Below the pieces are notes generated by a model. That model was not told the DNA's origin and did not search any database. It saw nothing but the letters and a program-made list of their open reading frames with translations. Both the position numbers and the translations under genes were made by a program. Shown in pieces: positions 44,839 through 53,845 of a stretch of 64,000 nucleotides of DNA. Positions within the stretch are counted from its first letter, which is position 1; each line of letters opens with the position of its first letter. This stretch comes from Orlajensenia flava (GTDB lineage: Bacteria; Actinomycetota; Actinomycetes; Actinomycetales; Microbacteriaceae), in NCBI RefSeq assembly GCF_004801905.1, contig NZ_SSSN01000015.1, forward strand, positions 62,001 through 126,000, written 5' to 3'.

Positions 44839-45702
44839 GTGCCCCGTACGACCTATCCACAACAGCACACCCTGACAACTCCCAACAGCAGCGTGTGGGT
44901 CGGAGAGCTGCCCGGCGTCGACCCGGCAATCGTCCTACTTCATGGATTCCCGGACGACTCGACCATCTACGACAGGTTGGTGCCATTCCTCGGCGAACGT
45001 CGCGTCCTCGCCATCGACTTCGCCGGATACGGGCTCTCGTCGCGAGACGCGTTCGTATGGGCCGACGACCAACGCGAGTCCGAAATAGTGAGCGTCCTGG
45101 AGCAACTGGACGTCGTGGGCGCGACCCTTGTCGGTCACGACGCAAGCCTCCCCGTCGCCATCAACATTGCGCTGGACCACACCGATCGCGTTGGAAAGCT
45201 GGTGCTCCTGAACGGCTACTTCAACTCCGACGGGAACTTGAAACTGCCCGACATGATTCGACTTTTCGGAACCGTCGAGCTCAACTCACTGTCCGACGCC
45301 ATCATGGGCGATCCGCAGCAATTGCAATGGTTGTTGGGGTACTCGGGTGCCCAGTTCGGAATCGACGCCTCCGATCCCGCCGGTGTCGCGACGAATTCGA
45401 TCATCCCGGCGTTCTTCGGCAGTCCGGGCGAGCACGCGGACTCCCGAACCGCCATCCGTGAGTGGACCGCGAGACTGTACCCGGGGATAGACGACAACAA
45501 CGGACGCGTGGCCGCCGGAGATCTCGGCAAGCTGGACATTCCGGTAATAGTCGCGTTCGGCAAGGGAGATCCGTTTCTGACGCCGGAAGTCGCTGCGAGA
45601 ATCGGCGCCCTTTTCACCGACGTTCAGGTCGAGGGAGTCCGCGAGTCTTCTCACTGGCCTCAATGGGACCAGCCGGAAGTTGTCGCGCGCGCGATCCTCT
45701 AG
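44839..45702 (+). CDS. Alpha/beta hydrolase with Asp nucleophile (dehalogenase/epoxide hydrolase-like)
   Basis: This 287-residue hydrolase has LLHGFPDDSTIYD (oxyanion), the nucleophile elbow VGHDASLP with Asp instead of Ser, FGKGDPFLTP and the His in RESSHWPQWDQP. Asp nucleophiles are typical of haloalkane/haloacetate dehalogenases and epoxide hydrolases. The Trp that usually follows the Asp is Ala, so halide binding may differ. GTG at 44839 is chosen because GGAGG lies five bases upstream. It is the last gene before the tRNA pair. Confidence 0.85.
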   Translation: MPRTTYPQQHTLTTPNSSVWVGELPGVDPAIVLLHGFPDDSTIYDRLVPFLGERRVLAIDFAGYGLSSRDAFVWADDQRESEIVSVLEQLDVVGATLVGHDASLPVAINIALDHTDRVGKLVLLNGYFNSDGNLKLPDMIRLFGTVELNSLSDAIMGDPQQLQWLLGYSGAQFGIDASDPAGVATNSIIPAFFGSPGEHADSRTAIREWTARLYPGIDDNNGRVAAGDLGKLDIPVIVAFGKGDPFLTPEVAARIGALFTDVQVEGVRESSHWPQWDQPEVVARAIL

Positions 45703-45831
45703 CCGATACCGTGACGCCCACCAACGGGGAACGGCTCGGCTGACCGTCCAATAGGGGCACGCAGCGGAGTTGGTCTCGGCGTGCGCGGATCGTCGATCGG
45801 TCGAGAGTCGAACGGCGCCGAGCATGGAAAT

Positions 45832-45858
45832 GGCCCGGGATCCGCAAGATTCCGGGCC
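45832..45858 (-). terminator. Terminator behind tRNA-Met
   Basis: GGCCCGGGATC and GATTCCGGGCC form an 11-bp stem with one G-U pair and a 5-base loop. On the minus strand it follows the tRNA-Met 3' end by 6 bases and is followed by ATTTCC, so it probably ends the tRNA transcript. The preceding 130 bp (45703-45831) holds nothing recognisable. Confidence 0.7.
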
Positions 45859-45864
45859 TGTAAG

Positions 45865-45938
45865 TAGCGAGGGCGGGACTCGAACCCGCGACACCACGAT
45901 TATGAGCCGTGTGCTCTAACCACCTGAGCTACCCCGCC
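45865..45938 (-). tRNA. tRNA-Met (CAU)
   Basis: A full cloverleaf is readable on the minus strand: acceptor GGCGGGG pairing with CCTCGCT, D-arm GCTCAGGTGGTTAGAGC, anticodon loop CTCATAA and T-arm with GGTTCGAGTCC. The anticodon CAU means elongator Met or lysidine-modified Ile2. It lacks initiator features. The CCA end is not encoded. Confidence 0.93.
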
Positions 45939-45972
45939 GGGCAGGTTTCGACGGGCATGCCCGAAGAACCAG

Positions 45973-46044
<72 letters not shown>

Positions 46045-46159
46045 GCGCCACCCGAGAGGTTCGGCTCCGGGCAACCAGTAGAGAATATCATCCATCCGCC
46101 CCACGCGATGACACCGCCGGCACGGTACGGATGGCGACGGATGCGGCATCCGTCACGTC

Positions 46160-47794
46160 TCAGGCGACCAGCGAGACGAGCATCACCCACACGCACAAGA
46201 ACGCCAGCATGCCGAGGCTGTACTTGATGGACGCCCGTAGGATCTCGCCCTCCCGCCCGACCAGCCCGACCGCAGCGGCGGAGATGGCGATGGATTGCGG
46301 AGACACGACTTTGCCCATCGCGCCGCCCGCGGTGTTCGCCGCCACGAGCAGGGTGGGGTCCACGCCGATCTTCGTCGCCGTCACGTTCTGCAGGTGAGCG
46401 AAGAGGGTGTTGTTGTTGACCACCGAGCCGGTGATGAACACGCCGAACCAGCCGATGATGGGCGAGAACAGCGGGAAGACGGCCCCTGCGCCCGCCAAGG
46501 CGAGACCGATGGATGCCGAACCCCCTGAGTAGTTGGTGATGTTCGCGACAACGAGAATCAGCAGGATCAGCACGATCGGGCGCCAGAGCTCGCGGACGGT
46601 GGCGACGAACTCGCGGCCGAGATCTCCCCAGTTCAACGCGGGCGTCGTGAAGAAGGAGACGAGCACGGACAGCAGGATGGCGGTGCCGGTCGCGTTGACG
46701 GGCGTGAACTGCCAGATGGCCGAGACGGGCGCTGCTCCATCGCCCGGCGGCTGCACGACGCCGTTGAGACCGGGGATGGGAACGTTGAACACGAGGACGC
46801 CCAGCGGACCGGCAGCTGTCTTGCCATCCGCCGACGCCGGGGCGAACAGGTCCTTGAACCAGGGAATGCTCCAGACGAAGATGAACGCCGTGAGGATGTA
46901 GAACGGGCTCCACGCCGCGGCGATCTCACGCAGGCTGTGCCGCTCGGGCTCAGGCGCCACCGAGCCGTCCTCGCGGAAGATGCGTTTCGGCTGCCAGAAC
47001 CGGCCGACGACGAAGAGCGCGACCATGCCGAGCAGGCCCGGGAGGATGTCGGCGAGCTCGGGGCCGAGCAGCAGCAGGATGAGCGCCTGCGACCCGCTGT
47101 AGACGATGCTGAGCGCGAGCGTGGCGACCCAGGTCTCGCGGAGGCCCCGCCATCCGTCGAGGATGATCACCAACAGGAACGGGATGGCGAAGGTGAGCAG
47201 CTGCACGACCACGACCATCTCCACCGACAGCGCGCGCAGGTCGACTCCGCCGACCTTGGCACCCACGATGACCGGGATGCCGATTGCCCCGTACGCACCC
47301 GCAGCGGCATTGGCGACGAGGCTGATCATGGCGGCCTTGATCGGCTTGAAGCCGAGCTGAACGAGCAGCGCCGCACAGATGGCGATGGGCACGCCGAAGC
47401 CCGCGGCACCCTCGAGGAAGGCGCCGAAACTGAAGCTGATGAGCAGCACCTGGATGCGCTGATCGGGCGAGATGCCGGCGATGCTGGAGCGGATGACGTC
47501 GAAACGCCCGCTTGCGACGGCGAGCTTGTAGAGCCAGACGGCCATGACGATGATGAAAGCGATCGGCCAGAGGCCGGTGAGGATGCCGATGAGCGCCGAC
47601 CCGCCGATGGCGGTGATCGGCATGCCGAACGGCCACAACGCGACAACCACCGCGAGGGCGACGGCGATGATGCCCGCCGTGGTGCCCTTCATCTTGAAGA
47701 CCGTCAGGCAGACCAGGAACGCGAGGATCGGGACGGCCGCGACGATGGCGCTGAGCCAGAGGGCTCCGAGCGGGTCGTAGTCCTGTGTCCACAT
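46160..47794 (-). CDS. L-lactate permease (LctP/LldP family)
   Basis: A 544-residue protein with about twelve to fourteen membrane helices. Signatures include SFGAFLEGAAGFGVPIAI, NAAAGAYGAIGIPVIVGA and GSVVNNNTLFAHLQ. It is a proton-coupled importer of lactate or glycolate. ATG at 47794 has AGGGGA upstream; the frame stays open further upstream. No lactate dehydrogenase genes are next to it. It is divergent from a GH13 glucosidase. Confidence 0.93.
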   Translation of the reverse strand: MWTQDYDPLGALWLSAIVAAVPILAFLVCLTVFKMKGTTAGIIAVALAVVVALWPFGMPITAIGGSALIGILTGLWPIAFIIVMAVWLYKLAVASGRFDVIRSSIAGISPDQRIQVLLISFSFGAFLEGAAGFGVPIAICAALLVQLGFKPIKAAMISLVANAAAGAYGAIGIPVIVGAKVGGVDLRALSVEMVVVVQLLTFAIPFLLVIILDGWRGLRETWVATLALSIVYSGSQALILLLLGPELADILPGLLGMVALFVVGRFWQPKRIFREDGSVAPEPERHSLREIAAAWSPFYILTAFIFVWSIPWFKDLFAPASADGKTAAGPLGVLVFNVPIPGLNGVVQPPGDGAAPVSAIWQFTPVNATGTAILLSVLVSFFTTPALNWGDLGREFVATVRELWRPIVLILLILVVANITNYSGGSASIGLALAGAGAVFPLFSPIIGWFGVFITGSVVNNNTLFAHLQNVTATKIGVDPTLLVAANTAGGAMGKVVSPQSIAISAAAVGLVGREGEILRASIKYSLGMLAFLCVWVMLVSLVA

Positions 47795-47903
47795 GGCGAT
47801 TCCCCTGTCCGATGGGCCTATGGCGACCCTATCGAGAGGCGATGCGGTCGAACAGGATGCGCGATCTCGCCGGTCGGTCGAAGACGGCCGCGGGGCTTCT
47901 TGT

Positions 47904-47973
47904 GCAAGCGTTTGCTCGACGGGAATGGGGTGGTCGAATCGTTGCGATAATGGAGAGTCGCCGCAACAGTTGC
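47904..47973. promoter_or_regulatory. LacI-type operator and palindrome before the alpha-glucosidase
   Basis: GCAAGCGTTTGC (47904-47915) is a near-perfect palindrome with a central CG, the standard LacI-family operator form. GATAAT at 47946-47951 is a possible -10. GCAACAGTTGC (47963-47973) is a perfect 11-bp palindrome. They lie in the 208-bp gap between the lactate permease and the glucosidase. Maltose or glucoside control of the glucosidase is likely. Confidence 0.55.
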
Positions 47974-48002
47974 ATCCGTTTTCATCCCGTAAGGTGTCGC
48001 AC

Positions 48003-49712
48003 ATGACTTCGCTGACCACCGTCGACGCCGCCCCGGTCGACGCCGCCATCGGCCAGGAGTGGTGGCGAACCGCCGTCATCTACCAGATCTATCCCCGCTC
48101 CTTCTCGGACGCGAACGGCGACGGGATGGGCGACCTCGCCGGCATCAGCGAGCGCCTCGGCGCCCTGCAGGAGCTCGGCGTCGACGCCATCTGGCTCTCC
48201 CCCTTCTACACGTCTCCGCAGCGCGACGCGGGCTACGACGTCGCCGACTACTGCGGCGTCGACCCGCTGTTCGGCTCGCTCGCCGACTTCGACCGTATGC
48301 TCGCCTCAGCGCACGATCGGGGCATCCGGGTGATCGTCGACCTCGTTCCCAACCACACGTCGAGCGACCACGCCTGGTTCCAGGCCGCGCTCGCGGACGG
48401 GCCCGGCAGCGAGGCGCGCGGCCACTACATGTTCCGCGACGGCAAGGGACCGAACGGCGACACCCCGCCCAACAACTGGATGTCGGTCTTCGGCGGCCCC
48501 GCGTGGACGCGCATCACCGACCCGGACGGAACTCCCGGCCAGTGGTACCTGCACCTGTTCGACAGCTCGCAGCCCGACCTCGACTGGACGAGCGAATGGG
48601 TTCGGCAGCAGTTCCGCGACATCCTGCGATTCTGGCTCGACCGGGGGGTCGATGGATTCCGCGTCGATGTCGCCCACGGCATGATCAAGGCCGAGGGCCT
48701 GCCCGACTACACGCCGCCCGAGGGCGCCGGCAGCATGGGCGGCGGCGCGACACCGCTGGAGCCCGACATCGCCGCATCCACGCCGGCATCACCGCCGTTC
48801 TGGGCGCAGGACGGCGTCCACGAGATCTACCGCGACTGGCGCCGATTGCTCAACACCTACCCGGGCGATCGCATCCTCGTAGCTGAGGCTTGGGTTGATC
48901 CGCTCGCCAAGGTGGCACTGTGGGTGCGGCCCGACGAGATGCACCAGGCCTTCAACTTCGCCTACCTCGAGACGCCGTGGGAGGCGGATGAGCTGCGCAC
49001 GGTCATCGACCGCTCCATCGACACGTTCGCCGCCGTCGGCGCCCCGAGCACGTGGGTGCTCTCCAACCATGACGTCGTGCGCCACGCGACGCGGCTCGCC
49101 CTGACGGGCGACAACCTGCAGGGCGCCGGCGTCGGGCCGAAGAGTGTCGGACTCCCCGACCCGGCCGTCGGGTTGCGGAGGGCGCGGGCGGCATCCGCCC
49201 TCATGCTCGCCCTGCCGGGCTCCTCCTACATCTATCAGGGCGAGGAACTCGGGCTCCCCGAGGCGATCGACCTGCCCGACGACGCGCGCGAGGATCCCAC
49301 CTGGTTCCGCACCAAGGGCGAGCGCTACGGTCGCGACGGCTGCCGCGTGCCCATCCCGTGGTCTGCGGATGCGCCGTCCTTCGGGTTCGGACCGACGGAT
49401 GCCTCCTGGCTCCCTCAGCCCGAGTCGTGGGGGCGGTTCGCGCGTGAGGCCGAGGAGGGCGACCCCGATTCGACGCTCGAGCTCTACAAGCGCGCACTTC
49501 TGCTCCGCCGCGAGAGCGGTCTCGGCAGCGGGCATCTCATCTGGCGGCACGGCTTCGCCCACGACGTCGTGGCGTTCCGTAACGGGGACGTGACAGTGGT
49601 GGCGAACGTGGGCACCGCATCCGTGCCGATGCCCTCAGGAGAAGTTCTGCTGGCGTCCGCGCCGGTCAGCGGCCAACTCGAGCCCGACACGACGGTCTGG
49701 TTGCGCTCCTAG
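48003..49712 (+). CDS. GH13 alpha-glucosidase (oligo-1,6-glucosidase type)
   Basis: This 569-residue cytosolic enzyme has all conserved GH13 regions: DLVPNHTS (I), GFRVDVAHG with the Asp nucleophile (II), ILVAEAWV with the acid Glu (III) and VLSNHDVVR (IV). It releases glucose from the non-reducing ends of malto- or isomalto-oligosaccharides or sucrose. AAGGTG precedes the ATG at 48003. A LacI-type operator lies upstream. A related enzyme starts at 62.4 kb. Confidence 0.93.
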   Translation: MTSLTTVDAAPVDAAIGQEWWRTAVIYQIYPRSFSDANGDGMGDLAGISERLGALQELGVDAIWLSPFYTSPQRDAGYDVADYCGVDPLFGSLADFDRMLASAHDRGIRVIVDLVPNHTSSDHAWFQAALADGPGSEARGHYMFRDGKGPNGDTPPNNWMSVFGGPAWTRITDPDGTPGQWYLHLFDSSQPDLDWTSEWVRQQFRDILRFWLDRGVDGFRVDVAHGMIKAEGLPDYTPPEGAGSMGGGATPLEPDIAASTPASPPFWAQDGVHEIYRDWRRLLNTYPGDRILVAEAWVDPLAKVALWVRPDEMHQAFNFAYLETPWEADELRTVIDRSIDTFAAVGAPSTWVLSNHDVVRHATRLALTGDNLQGAGVGPKSVGLPDPAVGLRRARAASALMLALPGSSYIYQGEELGLPEAIDLPDDAREDPTWFRTKGERYGRDGCRVPIPWSADAPSFGFGPTDASWLPQPESWGRFAREAEEGDPDSTLELYKRALLLRRESGLGSGHLIWRHGFAHDVVAFRNGDVTVVANVGTASVPMPSGEVLLASAPVSGQLEPDTTVWLRS

Positions 49713-49728
49713 CCCTCTTCGTTGCGGC

Positions 49729-49830
49729 CGATACCCTCCGTTCGCGTCTGATGCCGTCCGTTCGCGTCCGATGCCGTCCGTTCGCGTCCGATGCCGTCCG
49801 TTCGCGTCCGATACCCTCCGTTCGCGGTCG
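49729..49830. repeat. 20-bp tandem repeat array
   Basis: Four full units (49741-49760, 49761-49780, 49781-49800, 49801-49820) of ttcgcgtccgatgccgtccg, with variants, are flanked by partial units. The array lies between the glucosidase stop and the long palindrome at 49841. It has no spacers, so it is not CRISPR. No coding function is seen. Confidence 0.92.
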
Positions 49831-49840
49831 TTGTCTTTTC

Positions 49841-49904
49841 GTTTACAGGATGAGAGCCGACCCACCCCGCACAGCAGGCGTGGGTCGGCTCTCATCCTGT
49901 GAAC
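49841..49904. repeat. Long palindrome, left copy (24-bp arms)
   Basis: The arms 49841-49864 and 49881-49904 pair over 24 bp with one G-U, around a 16-base centre. The outer part, GTTTACAGGATGAGAGCCGA, is shared with the palindrome at 50919-50982. The right arm overlaps the stop of the DUF559 gene. It can act as a terminator between convergent genes, but the second copy on the other side of the gene suggests a dispersed or mobile element. Confidence 0.85.
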
Positions 49905-50794
49905 GGAAGGACTAGCGGAGCTGTCGGGCTCTTGCTGCCCCACCGGTGCTCTCCTCGGGCAATCAGTTCGAGGATGGCGGCCGACGTCTGCGGCCAGTCC
50001 GCCACGATCTGGCGATACGACAGTCGGACGACCGCGTAGCCCCTCCGCACCAGGGCGAGGTCGCGACGGCGGTCCTCCTCGAAGTTGGCACCGACATGGA
50101 AGGTCTCGCCGTCCAACTCCAGGACGAGCCGATCGCCCACCAGCAGATCGACCCGCCCGACCCCGTCGATGTACGCCTGGCTCCGGAACCTCACCTGCCG
50201 ACGACGGAGGAGGAGACGCACGAGGGTCTCCAATCCTGACTGCGACTGCGGATCGGCCCAGTCGACGAAGCGCCGGAGATCGCGCGAGACCAGGTCGCGC
50301 ATGTCACTCAGTCCCGTGATCAGGCGCTTGTTGAGCGCCGAGTCGAGGGCAACGAGCGCGGCTTCCGGCCCGTTGCAGCTGAACATCTCGGCGAGGGCGA
50401 CGACGACGGGATCGCAACCGATGTCCATCCCGGACGACCCGCTGTAGTGCACGCAGACCGCGTGCTTGTCGGCATCGAGGGGGACCTTCCGGGCGTGAGG
50501 GGCCGCGAGACGACTCGCCGTCAGTGGCACCCGCACGTGCAGGCGGGAGTCATTCATGGTCCACAGTCGATGACGTCTCGCGACCGATGCCCCGGTCAGC
50601 GTTCCACCGACGCGCACGGCGCGGAGGACGTCGTCGGGCGCAGACGGGGGCCCGAACCACCGGGCGCGCACTCGTGTCACGACGCCGGCGCGCACGGCTT
50701 CGGCAATCTGCTGCCGGGGGACTCCGAGTCGGTCGAGGGCGCGGTAACTGGCGGCGCCGCCACAGACGTCGATAGCTGAGATCACGTCGTACAT
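49892..50794 (-). CDS. Winged-helix plus DUF559 (Vsr-like endonuclease fold) protein
   Basis: The 300-residue protein has an N-terminal AbiEi-antitoxin-like winged helix (about 8-55: AASYRALDRLGVPRQQIAEAVRAG) and a C-terminal DUF559 domain (about 190-285). The C-terminal domain has SGLETLVRLLLRRR, VGRVDLLVGDRLVLELDGETFH and EEDRRRDLALVRRGYAVVRLSY, consistent with a PD-(D/E)xK nuclease fold in which Asp and Glu bind metal. Such genes are numerous and variable in Microbacteriaceae, and their role is unknown. ATG at 50794. Two copies of one long palindrome bracket the gene, as though it moved as a cassette. Confidence 0.8.
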   Translation of the reverse strand: MYDVISAIDVCGGAASYRALDRLGVPRQQIAEAVRAGVVTRVRARWFGPPSAPDDVLRAVRVGGTLTGASVARRHRLWTMNDSRLHVRVPLTASRLAAPHARKVPLDADKHAVCVHYSGSSGMDIGCDPVVVALAEMFSCNGPEAALVALDSALNKRLITGLSDMRDLVSRDLRRFVDWADPQSQSGLETLVRLLLRRRQVRFRSQAYIDGVGRVDLLVGDRLVLELDGETFHVGANFEEDRRRDLALVRRGYAVVRLSYRQIVADWPQTSAAILELIARGEHRWGSKSPTAPLVLPFTG

Positions 50795-50918
50795 GACTGA
50801 ACGATCGAACGGACGAGCTGCCAGGAGGACGCGCGGCGCCTGAGCTGGGGATGACAGCCGTTGAGCCGCATCTGTGGAGGAGACAGCACGGCGCGCGGCC
50901 GGCCGTCGTGCAGGGGAC

Positions 50919-50982
50919 GTTTACAGGACGAGAGCCGAGCCGACGCCGCCAGGAGTGGTCGGTCGGCTGTGGTCCTGTAAAC
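50919..50982. repeat. Long palindrome, right copy
   Basis: GTTTACAGGACGAGAGCCGA (50919-50938) pairs with 50963-50982 with two mismatches. Each arm matches the outer part of the 49.85-kb palindrome, so the DUF559 gene is flanked on both sides. The rest of the 307-bp gap 50795-51101 holds a 13-bp direct repeat, tggacgtgctggc (51028 and 51070), and no gene. Confidence 0.85.
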
Positions 50983-51101
50983 GAGAGTTCACCCACCCCC
51001 ACCGGGAGATACGTCTGATCAGGCGGCTGGACGTGCTGGCAGAGCAGAGCTGGCCGGGCCCGGTCTGCTTGGACGTGCTGGCCTATAACCGGACCAGCAG
51101 G

Positions 51102-52793
51102 TCAGTTGGTGTTGGCGTAGAGCCAGACGAGCGGATCGGTCCACGGGCCGGTGATGCCGCCCAGCCGGATCTCGAAGTGCAGGTGCGGTCCGGTCGACAT
51201 GCCGGTGTTGCCGACGTTGCCGATGACGTCGCCGACCTTGATGGTGTCGCCGAGCTTGAACTTCATCGAGCCATGGATCATGTGGGCGTAGACGCTGGTG
51301 ACGGTCTGGCCGTTGATCTGGTGGGTGATCATCATGTGCACGCCGAGCGAGCCGTCGCCGTCCTCCACGTAGGAGACCACGCCGTCGGCGATCGCCTGGA
51401 TGGGCGCGCCCAGGCCCGGGTTGAAGTCCTGACCGTGGTGGTCTTCCGAGCAACCGGCACAGTTGCGGTAACCGAAACGGTCGCCGATGTGAACGCCCAC
51501 CTTGAACGGCCACTGCACCGTTCCGTTGGGATCGTTCGTGAAGGTCGCCTCGAGGCGGATGCCGCTCTCGGCCGCCACCTGGGCGATCGACTCCGCTCCA
51601 TAGCCGTCGCGCTGCACCGTCGAGTCGCCGACGCCGTCGCTCACCCGAACGCTCTGGGCGATGCTGTCACCATTGCCGTCGCCACCGGCCGCTGGAGCCT
51701 GCGCCGCGAGCGACGCTGCCTGCACGTCGGCAGAGGTCAGTAGGGCGTTCGCCGGGGTGGATGTGGCGACGGCGATGAGGGTGACGAAGATGATGGCCGC
51801 CGTCGCCATGCCCTTCGCGGCGAGCCGTCGCGACAGGGGCGCCGCCGCCGGGCGCCTCGTGACCGGAACGCTCACCGCTTGAGCGGGCGAAACCGGCGCA
51901 GGGGCTAGGGGAACGGACGGTACCGATGCGGATGCGGCAGACACGGATGCAGCAGAGGGCGCGGATGCAGTCGGGGCGGCCGCGCGACGACCCTGCCGCG
52001 GGCGGACGGTCTCGGCGTCAGCGGGAGTGCTCGCATCAGCGCGAGTCCTCGCGACACCTGGCGTGCTCGCATCGGCAGGCGTGCTGGCGTCGGCAAGCGT
52101 GCTCGCGTCGACGTCCGCGCTCGCGTCAGCGCGAGTGCTCGCGTCCGCGGGCATGCCCGTGTCGGCGTCCGTCTCGGCCAGGAAGATCGAGAGAGGGTCG
52201 GTGTCGGTGAACGTGTCGAGCGACGCCGCGTAGCCGTCTGGCTCGCTCGGAACGACCAGTCGAGCACGGGCTTCACGACGCGAGAGCGGTGCATCGGGCT
52301 GTGGCAACGGAGGTTCCGCGATGGACGTAGTGGGCGCCACCGCGAGGGGCGCATCCGTCACGGCGCTCGCAACCGGAGTCTCAGGCTCGGCGGGGACGGA
52401 GTGCTCAGGCGCGAGGATCTCGTCGAAGGAGACGACGGTGGGCCGCTCCACGAGCCGGGACTGCACAGCGGCGGGCTGCACAGCGGCGGGCTCGACTGCG
52501 GGCCGCTCCACGAGCGGGGGCTGCACCGGGGCCGACTGTGTCACGGCCGGCTGCGACGCCACGAGCTGCGACTGTGCGTCCGCCTGCGACTGTGCGTCCG
52601 CCCGAGTTTCCGCGGCCGGCCGCGGCATCACGATGCGCGAGTCGAGCGCGAGGAAGGCTTCGAGTCCCGTGGCCGGAGCGATGACGGCCGGCTGGTTCTC
52701 CCGTTCGCGATCACGCAGTTGCCGCCGGGTCAGCGCCTCAGGCGGGGTCTCCCGGTCACCAGGCACAGCTGGGTACTGGGAGTCGTGATGCAA
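51102..52793 (-). CDS. Membrane-anchored M23 peptidoglycan endopeptidase
   Basis: A 563-residue protein. Residues 1-330 are low-complexity, rich in Ala, Pro, Asp and Thr, with ADAST pentapeptide repeats around 220-270. One membrane helix lies at about 335-355 (MATAAIIFVTLIAVATSTPA). The C-terminal M23 domain (about 430-560) has zinc ligands in HGQDFNPG and HLHFEIR. It probably cuts peptidoglycan cross-links during growth or division. No good ATG is found; a TTG at 52793 with AAGG upstream is the best start. The long cytoplasmic tail could receive regulatory input. Confidence 0.87.
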   Translation of the reverse strand: MHHDSQYPAVPGDRETPPEALTRRQLRDRERENQPAVIAPATGLEAFLALDSRIVMPRPAAETRADAQSQADAQSQLVASQPAVTQSAPVQPPLVERPAVEPAAVQPAAVQSRLVERPTVVSFDEILAPEHSVPAEPETPVASAVTDAPLAVAPTTSIAEPPLPQPDAPLSRREARARLVVPSEPDGYAASLDTFTDTDPLSIFLAETDADTGMPADASTRADASADVDASTLADASTPADASTPGVARTRADASTPADAETVRPRQGRRAAAPTASAPSAASVSAASASVPSVPLAPAPVSPAQAVSVPVTRRPAAAPLSRRLAAKGMATAAIIFVTLIAVATSTPANALLTSADVQAASLAAQAPAAGGDGNGDSIAQSVRVSDGVGDSTVQRDGYGAESIAQVAAESGIRLEATFTNDPNGTVQWPFKVGVHIGDRFGYRNCAGCSEDHHGQDFNPGLGAPIQAIADGVVSYVEDGDGSLGVHMMITHQINGQTVTSVYAHMIHGSMKFKLGDTIKVGDVIGNVGNTGMSTGPHLHFEIRLGGITGPWTDPLVWLYANTN

Positions 52794-52935
52794 GAGAGAA
52801 AACCTTCGGCACAGTGAGGGCGAAAACCGGCGAGGGGACCGGTAACGGATCGATAAAGCGTAACGAACGGATGCTGGAAACTCTATGAAAGCGAATCAAG
52901 TCACCCCCAATCGGGTGGCGACCCGGATCAGTCTT

Positions 52936-53739
<804 letters not shown>

Positions 53740-53767
53740 GCGTCCACGCTAGCCCTCGTGAAACCCT

Positions 53768-53824
53768 CCGTTGGGCAGTAGATGTCCCCTCGGGCCTCAA
53801 CGCGCGACACCTACTGCCCAGCGG
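53768..53824. repeat. Imperfect palindrome, second dispersed family, copy A
   Basis: CCGTTGGGCAGTAGATGTC (53768-53786) pairs with GACACCTACTGCCCAGCGG (53806-53824) with only G-U exceptions. Closely similar arms recur at 60359-60447. It lies after the sugar ABC operon and may serve as its terminator. Confidence 0.8.
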
Positions 53825-53845
53825 AGACAAGCAGCCAGGCGGGCG

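Noticed and set aside
45865..45938. Initiator tRNA-Met
   Set aside because: The first pair is a G-U match rather than the initiator-type mismatch, and the anticodon stem lacks the three G-C pairs.
49729..49830. Possible CRISPR-like array
   Set aside because: The 20-bp units are directly adjacent with no spacers, and no cas genes are in the window.
52794..52935. Riboswitch in front of the M23 peptidase
   Set aside because: The gap is 142 bp and I could not match conserved riboswitch core elements by eye.
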